Positions 1-11,108 of a DNA stretch of 64,000 nucleotides are shown here, piece after piece. Origin of the DNA: Coenobita brevimanus (Eukaryota > Arthropoda > Malacostraca > Decapoda > Coenobitidae); assembly GCA_032717465.1 (NCBI GenBank), contig CM064715.1, forward strand, positions 36,469,046 through 36,533,045, given 5' to 3'. Under the pieces are notes generated by a model, which saw only the letters and a list, made by a program, of their open reading frames with translations, was not told the DNA's origin and did no database searches. The translations under genes were made by a program, and so were the position numbers. The stretch's first letter is position 1. Every line of letters begins with the position of its first letter.

Positions 1-518
1 TAGGACAGGTTAATGTAATAAGGTTGTGATCAGAGGAGCCCAACGGAGAGGAAAGATTAACAGCATTAGCAGAAGGATTAGTTGTAAGGAAGAGGTCAAG
101 TATGTTGGAGCTCTCTCCAAGACGGTCAGCGATACGGGTAGGGTGCTGTACAAGCTGCTCTAGGTCATTAAGGATAGAAAAGATGTAGGCTTGTTCACCA
201 GGTGGATCAGTGAAAGGAGAGGAGAGCCAAACGTGGCGGTGAACATTGCAATCTCCTAGCATGGAGATTTCAGAGAAAGGAGAAATGGATAGAATGTGTT
301 CCATCGTAGAAGTAAGATAGTCAAAGAATTTTTGATAGTCAGTAGAATTAGGGGTTAGGTAAACATCGCAGATATATTTAGCCAGAGAATGGCAGGAGAG
401 CCGAAGCCAGAGAGTAGAGAATTCGGAAGAATCAAGTTCAGGAACACAAGAGCAAAGTAAGTCGTTGCATACATATACACAACAGCCACCTTTGGCTTTA
501 AAATGAGTAGGCTGACGT
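1..518 (-). pseudogene. LINE-A endonuclease domain fragment
   Basis: Read leftwards, this stretch is one open frame that runs off the window edge. It encodes the AP-type endonuclease domain of a Jockey/CR1-like non-LTR retrotransposon. Visible motifs in order are [31 protein letters not shown] (the catalytic GDxN segment) and SDHNLIT (the terminal SDH catalytic motif). In the family this domain nicks target DNA to prime reverse transcription. The same family recurs at 56879-57925 (minus) and 58190-60990 (plus); the plus copy begins in the SDHNLIT segment where this fragment ends. It joins a LINE-B fragment directly near position 519. RT is absent from the visible part and could lie outside the window. 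Clade assignment is from recalled similarity. Confidence 0.75.
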
Positions 519-1025
519 ACTTGCAAAGTCGGCTGTAGAGCTCAAGGAGACTTGAGATGTTCTTCGCGATCTACGGTCGAGTCTTTCACTCGGAAAGAAG
601 TCAATAAATCTTCTGTGGCACGGTTAGTGGACCAGACTAAATATTCCAACATACAAGCCGTACCTTGGAGAGTGTGATAACTGCCAATCGCCTGAAAGAA
701 AAAGTGTTGGGTGTCTGCGGCTCAATTCTGCCATAATAACTCATATGAAACCATATATTGAATGACGATTTCCACAATAATGTTACATCTGTGATGTGAT
801 GTTATCAATCAGTCATATCATCCTCACTGTCGACGATTTATTCGTGAACGTGTTTCACTTATATATTACTGCGGCGCATCAGATGTCCCCTTCACCCTTT
901 CCAGCATCCTCGGTCATCGATAGGGATACTGTTGTGACTGATAAATTGATGGCTTTCTTGAAAGAGACTGGCTTGGTCAGGGTGATGTGACTTTTTTACT
1001 GTATGGTTATGGTTTTTATCGACTG

Positions 1026-1122
<97 letters not shown>

Positions 1123-1566
1123 TTATTAATTAGGGCTGAGAATTGACGTATTTGAAATAGTTCCTGCTTCCGACAGATCTGTTTCTAATATTGATGTCCC
1201 TTACATAAAACCACGTCCCTCGCCTTACAGATACGAGCTGATGAGTGCAAGTGTGCAATATAGAAAGGTACTGGACATTTTCAATCGATGGTGGTCTGTT
1301 GGTTGGAATACTTCACACTTTGTACATATGTAAATGCTTTCCATCATCTTGTATAAGTTATCCTAACCAGGATCGACAGGTGACGTATATGGAATAGTGC
1401 CTGATTCCTCTGGTACTCTTTCATATATTGATGTCCCCCATATTATTTTGTGCCTCGACTGACAGTCAGCAGGTGATGAGTGCAGGGTTGTAATGTGGAA
1501 TGGATTTACATACCTGCAGTCGATGGTGTTCTCTTGGTCGCGCTATTTTTCGCATTGATGTGTATC
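519..1566 (+). pseudogene. LINE-B 3' end: RNase H tail and 3' UTR
   Basis: This is a decayed plus-strand copy of the 3' end of the LINE-B element found on the minus strand at 44323-48690. The alignment starts in the RNase H segment equivalent to [11 protein letters not shown] and runs through the C-terminal zinc-like CDICD segment to the shared end 'FLKETGLVRVM' at 960-987, with many stops and indels. The 3' UTR follows at 1119-1566 as two tandem units of about 237 bp, the same doubled unit as at 44535-44945. An (AT)n array has expanded between the stop codon and the UTR. Confidence 0.7.
1027..1118. repeat. (AT)n microsatellite
   Basis: About 92 bp of AT dinucleotides sit inside the LINE-B 3' UTR. 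The sister copy has the short seed taaatatgtatttatt at the same place (rc of about 44952-44967), so this looks like in-place expansion rather than an insertion. Confidence 0.95.
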
Positions 1567-1584
1567 TGACAGAACTGCACGAAT

Positions 1585-2010
1585 TGTAATTAGACTGGGC
1601 AAAAAATCCACCTGGAAAGTAATACCAGTATATGCATCGACTTTTCAAAGCTCAGATGAAGAAACAGAAACATTCTATGACGACGAGGTAATGGAAGAAG
1701 AAAAGACCACATGTACTATACTCATGGGAGACTTCAATGCAAAAATTGGCAGATCAAGTGATGGAGAAGCGTGTATGGGAAAATTAGGAGTTGGAGAAAG
1801 GAATGAAAGAGGAGAAATGGTGGAAAATTTTGCTGAAATGATTAACATGAGAATAATGAGCACATTCTTTAACAAAGGAACGGGGAGAAAAAGGACCTGG
1901 AGAAGTTCAAATGGAGAAACAAGGAATGAAATCGACTTCATTATAGCAGAAAAGAATTACACGATCACAAATGTCAGTTATCAAAAAAGTAAATATAGGA
2001 AGTGACCACA
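1585..2010 (+). pseudogene. LINE-C AP endonuclease remnant
   Basis: The frame reads VYAST followed by an acidic DDEEV-type stretch, then 'ILMGDFNAKIG' at about 1720-1752, which holds the catalytic GDFN motif. It continues with 'RNEIDFII' and breaks just before 'SDHRMVGY' at about 1999-2022, the SDH motif, which lies in another frame. These are the expected endonuclease landmarks of the RTE/BovB group. The fragment lacks the N-terminal third of the domain. Confidence 0.75.
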
Positions 2011-2744
2011 GAATGGTGGGATACACAGCCAGATCCAATTTCAGAAGTGACAGAAAGAAGATGGTTAAAATTAAGATATAAAGATATGTTAAAAAAAAAA
2101 AAAAAAAAAGTAAGCGAAGACAAAGCAGCCTTTTTTTTTTTTTCTTTTTTTTGGAAATAACGAACAGATTTCAAGCTCTAAGTAACGCTGAATGTGACTC
2201 TGATCAGTTGAACGAACGACTAACAAAAGTGCTAAGAGAATCAGCGGAGGTAACAGGGAAACCAAATACAACCAAAGCCCGGAAGTATTCGGAAAAGATA
2301 TTCGGGCTCATGAAAAGAGGAAATGAAAGTAAAAACAAAAGAAAGATGAACTAGAACGAGCGGAATTACATAAGCTTATCAAGAAATGACAAAAGAAGAA
2401 AATAGAAAGAGAAACATGGATCAGATCAAAGAAACCATAAAAAAAAGGAAAAAGTCTGAAAAAGGTCCAAAGTAAAATGTCACTAGGAAAACAAAGTTTA
2501 TCACTGAAAGACAAACACAGTGAAGTCATTAAATGCAGAGATAAGATGCTGAAGAGATTTGAAGAATTTTACAAAGAACTGTATGCATCAAAGACAGCAG
2601 CACCAATAGCTAAGTTTTCAGTTGACACAAGTGAAATACACGCGGTAACACCAGACGAAGTAAACATTTCTTATAAATATGAAAAGAGGGAAGGCTCCGG
2701 GAGAAGATGGAATAGCAGCAAATTTACTTTTGAATGAGGGAATA

Positions 2745-3420
2745 GAAGTACAAAAGTTCGCCCACTTATTAACTCAATGTATAAAAAAGAAAAAATTCCC
2801 AAAACATGGTGTAATGCGATAGTCATTTCACTTTACAGAAAAGGCGACTCGAATGATCTTAGTAACGATCGACCCATTAGCTTATTATCAATCATTAACA
2901 AACTCATCACTAAAGTACTTACGAACAGAATAATAACAAACCTGGAAAAAAAAAAAAAAAAAAAAAAACTCGTGAACAGGCAGGATTCCGAAGCGAGTAC
3001 TCGACTACTGATCATCTACACACCCTGAATCAGCTACGTGAGAAAACTACAGAATATAATAAATCACTGGGCTTTGGTTCTGTTGATTACGAAAAGGCTT
3101 TTGACTCGTGGAGCACATAGCAATTAGGAATTCATTGCGAGAAAAAGAAGTAAATGACAACATTGTAAAACTGCTCGAAACAGAGGGAACTGCAACAGTT
3201 ATGCTACATTAAGACTCAGAAAAATTAATATTGAGATGGGTGTGCGTCAGGGAGATACAATGTCACCAAAACTATTTACAAAATACCTAGAAAGTATTTT
3301 CAGAAAGCTGGACTGGGAGAAGAAAGATGTACACATAGATGAAGAAAAGCTAAACAATTTAAGATTTGCATATGACATTGTCCTAAACTCAGAACAGTAG
3401 TGACATTGCAAAAAATGTTA
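2745..3420 (+). pseudogene. LINE-C reverse transcriptase remnant
   Basis: RT blocks appear in order: 'IPKTWCNAIVISLYRKGD' (2795-2848), 'DRPISLLSI' (2870-2896), an A run, 'DHLHTLNQLR' (3010-3040), 'DYEKAFDSW' (3087-3112), 'VRQGDTMSPKLF' (3244-3279) and the active-site block as 'FAYDIVL' (about 3364-3385). The canonical FADD has lost its first catalytic aspartate. Several frameshifts separate the blocks, so this is a dead RT. Confidence 0.75.
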
Positions 3421-3653
3421 AACGGCCGGAGCAGAGAAAGTCTCAAAGCAGGGCTGAAGATGAACAAGCGCAAAATTGAAAAAATGATTAAACCACATAC
3501 ACCAAAGAGCGTCATCAGAATAAGCGAAGAAATTCTTGAAAGAAAGAGTAAAATTACTTGGGGAAAAAACTAAAATTAACGAAAGACCATGATAGCAAAA
3601 TAAAGAGACCTATTACAATTGGATGAAAACCTTTTGGCTGATTTAGAGACATT

Positions 3654-4066
3654 ATGAAAATTAGCTTGCCTATATGTATGAAAAGAAAAGAGTATAACGA
3701 ATATATAATCCCAGCTATGAAGTACGGTTTTGAGACCTGGAAACTATGGAAATCGATGAAAAATAAACTAATCCGTTCTCAGAGAGCAATGGAAAGGTCG
3801 GTGTTGGAAATATCATTAAGAGGCAGGAAAAGATCAACTTGGGTGACAAAGCAGACTGAAGTCAAAGACATTATAGAAATTGTAAAACAACAGAAATGGA
3901 GATGGGCGAGTCACGTAGCAAGGATAAGCGACAACTGAGGGAGCAAGAGGCTGACTGACAAGACATCAAGAGATTGTCAACGTTGTAGAAAAAGGCCAAA
4001 CAAGAGGTGGAGAAATGAGATATATAAATTTGCAGAGAAAACGTAGTAGAAATTGACTCAGTCAAG
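3654..4066 (+). pseudogene. LINE-C C-terminal domain remnant
   Basis: One frame reads 'AMKYGFETWKL' and 'WRWASHVARISDN', then WRNEIYKFAEKT in the next segment. These are the conserved tail motifs of RTE-like polymerases (YGxETW and GHVxR-like). Reading across the transposon at 4068-4692, the protein resumes in frame with NSWKRLG, which fits a single insertion into a pre-existing coding sequence. Confidence 0.7.
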
Positions 4067-4067
4067 G

Positions 4068-4692
4068 CAGGGCCGTAATTTCTGGAGGGGCTAGGGGGGG
4101 CTATAGCCCCCTCAATGTTTTTTGTATATTACATTGTCAAAACTTAAACAAAGATTGAGGGCTTATAAGGTTGGCCTTGAAAATAAAAAAGAAGAAAAAC
4201 TTGGAGTAGTTTCGTTGAAAATTCAAACAATTCTACGTGTGTTTGATCGAATATTTCTAAATGTGATCCAGGCTGATCGAACTAAATCATAATAATACAG
4301 TGCTGTATTTAGATTTTGATTATTTTGTCATTTCCAAAAGAATAAAGGCAGAGCGGTATATTTCAACCTGAATCCTACTGCAGGCGTGTAAGAACAATCT
4401 TTGTAAGGGTGCAGCATAGACAACAATTATGTTAAATGTCCAAATTATTAAACTTTGTCACAGCTTCAGCTGAAAGCTCAGACTGACAGAAAGTGAAACC
4501 ATTCATTTAAACACCGAAATCCAACACTAAACATACATGTCTTTTTAAACATTAACTTTTAGGTAGAATCAAACTGAAAAATATCAGATGATCTGCAAAC
4601 TTAAGCGCTTCGATTTAATTTTAAGTTTATAGTACAGATATATATACATTTGGTCTAGCCCCTCCAAAATTCTGTTGAAAATTATGGGCCTG
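4068..4692. mobile_element. Non-autonomous DNA transposon (hAT-like termini)
   Basis: A 625-bp insertion starts CAGGGCCGTAATTTC and ends with the inverse of CAGGCCCATAATTTTC, giving imperfect terminal inverted repeats. The 5-bp direct repeat caagg flanks it at 4063-4067 and 4693-4697. Removing the element and one caagg rejoins the host LINE-C frame. It has no coding capacity. CAGGG termini suggest hAT, but 5 bp is short for a hAT duplication, so the superfamily is uncertain. Confidence 0.75.
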
Positions 4693-4760
4693 CAAGGAAT
4701 TCGTGGAAAAGGTTGGGGAGGCAAGGGACTTGTTAAGGCTGATGATGAAGATGATAATTA

Positions 4761-5610
<850 letters not shown>

Positions 5611-5784
5611 AGTCATATTAAAAACAAAATCCAATGCAGAGTATAAACATGAAGATAAACGTATGTGTCTCATGGCAATCACCTACTGTGATCAACACTT
5701 CTACTGCTCTTCAAAATTTCAGAACATTCAAAAACGGTCTCAACAAACGACCATAGGTATCTATTTTACGAAACGACGAATGGC

Positions 5785-6215
5785 CACTAGTTGTCACCAG
5801 CCAGGCTCAGTAGCAGTCACCACCTTTTCTACCAGTCATCAACTGCCAGGCCCAGCATCAGTCACCATGTTTTCTACCATTAGTCACCAGCCAGGCCCAA
5901 CAGCAGTCACCACCTTTTCTTCCATTAATCAACATTAAAGCCAAGCAGCAGTCACCATGTTTTCTACCATTAGTCAGTAACCAGGCCCAGCCGCAGTCAC
6001 CACCTTTTCTATCAATAGTCAGCAACCAGGCCCAGCTGCAAGTACCACTCTTTCTACCATTAGTCAGCAACCAGGCCCAGCCGCAGTCACCACTCTTTCT
6101 ACCATTAGTCAGCAACCAGGCCTAGTATCAGTCACCACCTTTTCTACCACTTGTCAGCAATCAGACCCAGCAGTAGTCACCACCGATCCTTCTAGAAGTC
6201 ACCAGCCAGGCCCAT
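5785..6215 (+). repeat. 45-bp tandem repeat with open 15-residue reading frame
   Basis: About nine to ten imperfect copies of a 45-bp unit. Read on the plus strand each unit gives a version of QQPGPAAVTTFSTIS. Because 45 is a multiple of 3, the frame is kept through most units; single stops occur at 5936-5938 and about 5980. The array lies immediately upstream of the hAT-like gene at 6214, but the repeat frame differs by one base from that gene's frame. Confidence 0.85.
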
Positions 6216-6801
6216 CATGGTACTGTACGGGGGATGCAAATCTGATGTCACGTGGCTCAAAGAGTGCTATCCAGCTCTTGAATCCATCAGATTTGGCAAA
6301 AGGAAAAGTTAGATATGTGTTATCTGCTTAAGCAACATCTCTGGAGCACGAAAAACAACCAGAAATGGACAACTTCCGGTTGCGGATGGTGTCAGGTATG
6401 ACAAGGTCAGGGACGTGGAACGTGTTCTCGATCACTTGCTAGGCCGCGTGCACTCTGCAGTGGTTATCGTCGACGAGGCCGAGAAACTGTACAGCTCCTT
6501 GTCTGACTGTACAGCTCCTTGGGTGTCAGCGATGAAGAAACATGACACTCACTTTGTTTCTACTTTCATCAGAAAGGCAGTTGGCGTGTTTAATGACTGT
6601 ATGATTAAAACTCTACCAGCATGGTCACGGCCAAGTAGCTTGCTATCTCAAAAATACGCACAGGACCAGGTGTCACAGTACGCCGATCATGGCCTTAACT
6701 GCTCATTTGTACCAACTACACCAACCGAAGAAGGTCTGTGCTACAAAAATCCTGTGGTATATTCCAAGATGAAAGAAGTCGCATCATCTCTTGAATTGTA
6801 A
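6214..6801 (+). pseudogene. hAT-transposase-like gene, N-terminal segment
   Basis: The frame from 6214 contains WLKECYPALES and, after one in-frame TAG at 6310-6312, a CxxC pair (CVIC) followed by ARKTTRNGQ, then 'VRDVERVLDHLLGRVHSAV' and 'SDCTAPWVSAMKKH'. This resembles the N-terminal zinc/linker region of KIAA1586/ZNF862-like hAT-derived proteins (recalled similarity). The segment ends at two adjacent stops (6799-6804). Downstream segments of the same protein type follow at 6841-7484, 9957-10364 and 10595-10806. I read it as a decayed hAT-derived gene or transposase. Confidence 0.55.
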
Positions 6802-6840
6802 TAACTCGTACTGTTTCTGACGCAAGCCAATTGCTCTCCT

Positions 6841-7484
6841 CTACAAGTGGACAAGACTGTGGAGAAGTACAACGTAGAAAGCTTGTTCATTACTGCTCTT
6901 TACTTTGACAGCAAGTGCGGAATGAAAGTCGCATTTCTTCGAGAAGCTTACAGTGACCTCCGTGGCTCTGAATGTATGTTACAAGCTATGGCAGACATCA
7001 TCAAATCACATGATTTGTTGCAAGTGCTCCAAGAAAAACTCATTGGTCTGACCACTGACGGTGAGACAGCAAACACTGGTTTCAAAGCTGGGTTATGTAA
7101 GAAGCTGAGAAATCACCTGGCACGAGGCTTTCTTACACTTTGGCATGTATGTAGCACAGCAAAGTGACTGACCTTTGAAGAAATGGAAAATGTTGCTGAG
7201 TTCAGGCATTGGAAGGCTGATATTACAGGACTGGCACGATACTGTCGTTCCTCTCATTACCAAGAAGAGAGTCTCGATCAGGCCACTAAGTTAACCGACC
7301 AGACTGCGAACAGGCTGCCAAGTCACCACGAAATCCGCTTTGCAGAGCACCTTCTGAACCAGGTGAAAGTTTTTCTGAGCAATCATCCCTTCATGCATCA
7401 GCACTGGCAAGATGTTATTGACAAACCTGGCATCGAAGGAATCGAAAAAAAACAGGCTCGGGGTTTTCTTAAGGCACGGGGATG
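6841..7484 (+). pseudogene. hAT-transposase-like gene, central catalytic segment
   Basis: Two pieces in the same general register: 6847-7167 holds 'SLFITALYFDSKCGMKVAF' and 'LIGLTTDGETANTG', the region around a hAT catalytic aspartate. After one stop at 7165-7167, 7183-7485 holds 'FRHWKADITGLARY' and 'LPSHHEIRFAEHL', typical of the following helical region. The match breaks after 'KKQARGFLK' (about 7453-7475), where LINE-D begins. The protein resumes beyond LINE-D at 9957. Confidence 0.65.
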
Positions 7485-8279
7485 AACATTAATGATTTAC
7501 TAATACAAGCTGGTATCGAACTGTTCATACCCAGTCAACAATTCACTAAAAGATCGGACTTCCCAAAATGGTTTGACAGCAATTGTGCCAAAACGACGAC
7601 CCAAAACACTTTCGCATATAACATTTACTTGAAATCAAAATCATCTGAATCACTCAGCCAATTTAAAACTGCTAGAAACCGTGCAAAAGCAGTAATTAAT
7701 ATCGCTAAATCAAACTGTCTTCGTAACCAAGCACCCAAAGTATTAAACAACCCTAATGACAATAGAATATTCAGGTCAACTCTCACTTTCTTCAATAATA
7801 ATTCTACCAAGTCCACACCCATTCCCCCACTAAAATCCTCTAATGATAACACTGTAAATGACCTGCGTGGTAAAGCGAACACTCTTGCCAGTACATTTAC
7901 CAGAAACTCTACCTTAGAGGAAGTCAGCAAGAACGTCCCTGTACTAGAACTTGACTCTCCAGAAATTGCATCACTAAAGACGGAGAATAGATACGTAAAA
8001 TCCATTCTAGATAATTTACCAACCAACAAAGCTTCAGGTCCAGGTGGAATTCCTCCAATTGTTTTGATAAAGTTTTCACCAGAACTCGTTGCTGTTCTAG
8101 CTAAAGTATTCAGACTATGCATGCGTACTTCTTCATTTCCTAATTCTTGGAAAGAAGACAATAGCCACTCAGTTCCAAAGAAAAGAAGTTCCTCTGATCC
8201 CTCTGATTACAGACCAATAGCTATCTCATTTTCTCTTGGTAAAGTATTTGAGATTTTAATTAATAAGCACGTTAGTTAA
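7482..8279 (+). pseudogene. LINE-D reverse transcriptase, N-terminal 265 residues
   Basis: A 265-residue frame without stops. The first ~100 residues are linker (FPKWFDSNC, a typical pre-RT motif). RT blocks follow: 'NKASGPGGIPPIVL' (about 8025-8066), 'SFPNSWKEDNSHSVPKK' and 'SDYRPIAISFSLGKVFEILI'. The fragment stops near the next RT block, where the frame decays and the MITE-like insertion starts. In the family this enzyme copies element RNA at the nicked target. Confidence 0.8.
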
Positions 8280-8311
8280 ACATCTTGAATCCAACAACTT
8301 AACTAGAAAGC

Positions 8312-8662
8312 ACTCACAGAGCGCATACCTTTGCCAATGCCATTGCCATTAAAATGGATCTGGATCCAGATCTTCCTTAAGATTTGTTCAGTTATCTTCT
8401 TGGCTCATGGCCCACCCTTCCACAAAAATTCATTGAAATTGACTGGGAACTTTTGGAGATATTTTGTGGTAGGATCCGGATCCGGATCCGGATCCGCCCC
8501 CAAATTTAAGCACCTCTTCTTTGGCTCATGGCCCACCCTTCCACAAAAAATTAATGAAATTCATTGAGTACTTTTCGAGATACTGTCTAGACAGATGGAC
8601 AGATAGATAGACAAACATCGGTGAATACATAACCTCCTCCAGCCTCGTTGTCGGAGGTAATT
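8312..8662 (+). mobile_element. MITE-like dispersed repeat, copy 1
   Basis: This block interrupts the LINE-D RT. It holds two ggctcatggcccacccttcc copies (8401-8420, 8522-8541), a ggatccggatccggatccgg run (8477-8500) and a terminal cggaggtaatta. A related element at 18550-18847 starts ttaacctccgcc and ends ggcggaggta, showing that the family has inverted termini; here only the right terminus is clear. No transposase is encoded. Confidence 0.6.
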
Positions 8663-9942
8663 AGGGATAGACAGTAAGGTTTTCGCCACGAAAGATCCAC
8701 TGTTGATATACTCAGTCTCCTGACTCATATTATCCATCAGTTAATTGATCAAAATGGAGACACTTATACAGTAGCCCCTGGTATTTCTAAAGCTTTTGAC
8801 AAAGTATGGCACCGTTCCCTGCCATCCAAACTCCCTTGCTATGGCCTATCACCTTTTGTTCCTCTGATTTCCTCATAACTTAGCGACAGAAAAATAAGGG
8901 TACAAGTAGATGATGTATATTCCAATTTTCACTCGATTAATGCCGGTGTGCCACAAGGATCAGTCTTGGCTCCAACCCTATTCCCAATTCATATTAATGA
9001 TCTCTTGTGTCACCCATAATCCCATTCACTCATATAGAGATGACTCAACACTTCACAGTTCATTCACGCTTAAACACCCATTCACCAAGGTACTATCTCT
9101 AACTCACAACTCAGTACAGCAAGCTCCATAAATCAAGACTTATCTAACAACACGGAATGGGGACATAATAACGTTGTATCATGTCATGCTAGGAAAACCA
9201 AATATATGCAGTTTACTAAGAGACAGATATTGCCTGATTCCTATATTACCATCATTGCTACTAATATTCCTATCTCCAAAAGTATTGAAATTCTCGGTGG
9301 TTCACTGAACAATGCTCTCAGCTGAACCTCTCATGTTAGATTAATTGCTAAAACCGTCTCAGAGATACTTGGATTATTATACAAAGTTCGTAACATCTTC
9401 ACTGACGAGCAGTTAGCTATAATTTACAAGTCATGTGCGCTCTTAGTTGGAATATTGCTCACCCTTGTGGAATAGATTTTGTGAGGTTGCATTAAAACAA
9501 CTGGACAGAATTCAGAACAAAAGTATTAGCATTATTAATAAACTCTCCAATTACAAATGAACTACCTTCCCCACAGGTAAGAAGGAATGTTGCCTATCTT
9601 GCATTATTTTACAGATACTTTTATGATAAATGCTCAGACGAAGTTGCATCCACTGTGCCACCTCTCCACTCCTTCCCTCGAGCTACATGGGCATCTGCTT
9701 GTACTCATAGCAGGACTGTCACACTGCCATATTGCAGAGTTTCGGCCGATCAGAATTCTTTTAATCCCCGAAATGCATCTCTTTGGAACTCGCTTCCGGA
9801 GAGTAGTTTCCCCCCAAACTTTAACCTACGGCTGTTCTATTCCAACTGTTACATGAATGGAGGACACCTGTAGTCAGGTGTATGGATGATTTTTTTTTTA
9901 TTCTTTTGTTTTTCCTTTCTCTGTTCTGTTATTGTAATGATA
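8663..9942 (+). pseudogene. LINE-D reverse transcriptase, central and C-terminal part
   Basis: After the MITE-like insert, RT resumes with FRHERSTVDIL, 'ISKAFDKVWHRSL' (8788-8826), '[15 protein letters not shown]' (about 8946-8990) and the active-site block as YRDDSTLH (9034-9057), where the DD pair is kept. The C-terminal region has 'RRNVAYLALFYRYFYD' and 'ASLWNSLPESSFP' (about 9771-9810). Multiple frameshifts are present. Confidence 0.75.
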
Positions 9943-9956
9943 ATAAAAAAAAAAAA

Positions 9957-10364
9957 ACTCTGAACCAGATAATGACGGCTCTTTCAGTAGACATTCTTCG
10001 GCAGTTTGAGGCTACATACAAGGAAGCCCAGCGTAGTTTGATCACTCTGCCTGGGTTGTTGGTCAAACGGAAACAAGCAATGGCTTGCTGAATATGATGA
10101 AGAAGAAACCGTTTCCTGGCGGTAAAGAAGCTTCTTATGTGTGCTCAGAATTAGATCAGCCTGTAGATGACATCAACACCACCAGGAAAACGCAACACAG
10201 TTTGGTTACAATATCTGTCCGGGAATTTAGGGTGATTTGCAGTGAAGTCATTCTCCATGCTGATAGTTTCATAGAAAAGCGTCTTTATGATGGACAAGGT
10301 AAGAATGTACAGGACATGCTCAATGTCGCTAATGCAACCAACACAAAAGAGTTTATAATTACAG
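9957..10364 (+). pseudogene. hAT-transposase-like gene, segment after LINE-D
   Basis: Directly after the LINE-D poly-A tail the frame reads 'LNQIMTALSVDILRQFEATY' and 'LITLPGLLVKRKQAM' (9957-10083). One stop and a shift lead to 'MKKKPFPGGKEASY' and a helical segment to 'ATNTKEFIITG' (10085-10366). The PFPGGKE block resembles hAT-derived KIAA1586/ZNF862-like proteins (recalled). The coding match ends at a good splice donor (acag/gtactt, donor G at 10365). Confidence 0.5.
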
Positions 10365-10594
10365 GTACTTATATCCCATCCTAACGTGTAACTGATTGTA
10401 CGGGCTTCATTCCATGTTTATACATAAATATCCACAGCATGTATTCACTGTATCACTATTATCCACAAAAACCTACCCATAAATAATAACCATATTAAAT
10501 ATCTATCTGTAACTATAAATGCAGGTACAAAAATTCTGTTGCTACACGTACGCGTGTAATTAAATGTAGCCTACATGCATCATTCCAATTTTAG
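10365..10594 (+). other. Putative spliceosomal intron in the hAT-like gene
   Basis: The sequence starts gtactta after acag and ends with a pyrimidine-rich ccaattttag before gtcgaaac. Removing these 230 bp joins the coding segments in phase (ITG to RNLVAEILG). Length, borders and phase agree with a real intron, which suggests that the region was once a spliced gene or an intron-bearing transposase. Confidence 0.55.
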
Positions 10595-10806
10595 GTCGAA
10601 ACTTGGTGGCTGAAATTTTAGGGGAAGGACGCGTACAAGAATACGCAGAAGACATGGTGTTCTTTTTCTGCAACGTGGAGCGCGACAACGTCGAGCAAGT
10701 GATTCCGTCACTGCCAATCTGTTCTAGCTGCTCCGGAAGTCTAGGAGGGGATCAGTGCTCTACACACTCGTGCAGTGTTTTCTTGCCTCATGTCCTCAGA
10801 GCATGA
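10595..10806 (+). pseudogene. hAT-transposase-like gene, 3' exon
   Basis: This exon continues with 'RNLVAEILGEGRVQEYAEDM' and 'CNVERDNVEQVIPSL', then loses recognisable similarity and stops at 10804-10806. No hAT dimerisation tail is visible, so the C terminus is missing, unrecognised or further spliced. The remaining sequence to 10979 shows nothing further. Confidence 0.45.
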
Positions 10807-10976
10807 TTACAGGACGAGCTTTGGAGCATCACACTCTCTTGAAATCAGACCTGTGATCGTCACTGTCGAAGCCTTCCGTAAATAGAAGACTAATTATAGT
10901 TGGAACCGCACTGAAACTGCAAATTATGACCCTAGGCCGGCAGTTTCCAGATTTCTACCCACTAAGGGAAGTCACG

Positions 10977-10979
<3 letters not shown>

Positions 10980-11073
<94 letters not shown>
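10980..11073. repeat. (AT)n microsatellite
   Basis: About 94 bp of TA dinucleotides, followed by a perfect 9-bp hairpin (ttactgttt/aaacagtaa, 11073-11094). Confidence 0.95.
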
Positions 11074-11075
<2 letters not shown>

Positions 11076-11108
11076 CTGTTTACAAAAACAGTAATTTTCT
11101 TAAGACTA

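Larger units (their letters stand above)
7478..9955 (+). mobile_element. LINE-D copy, Jockey-like non-LTR retrotransposon inserted in the hAT-like gene
   Basis: A 5'-truncated LINE lacking endonuclease, running from the linker into RT and ending in a poly-A tail at 9943-9955. It separates the hAT-like segments ending at about 7477 and starting at 9957, so it inserted after that gene. A MITE-like repeat interrupts it at 8312-8662. A second copy of its 3' end lies on the minus strand at 42848-43735. Confidence 0.8.

Noticed and set aside
5785..6215. CRISPR-like array
   Set aside because: Tandem 45-bp units with no unique spacers, in a eukaryotic window.
7625..8161. 178-codon minus-strand frame
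   Set aside because: Antisense of the LINE-D RT N terminus.
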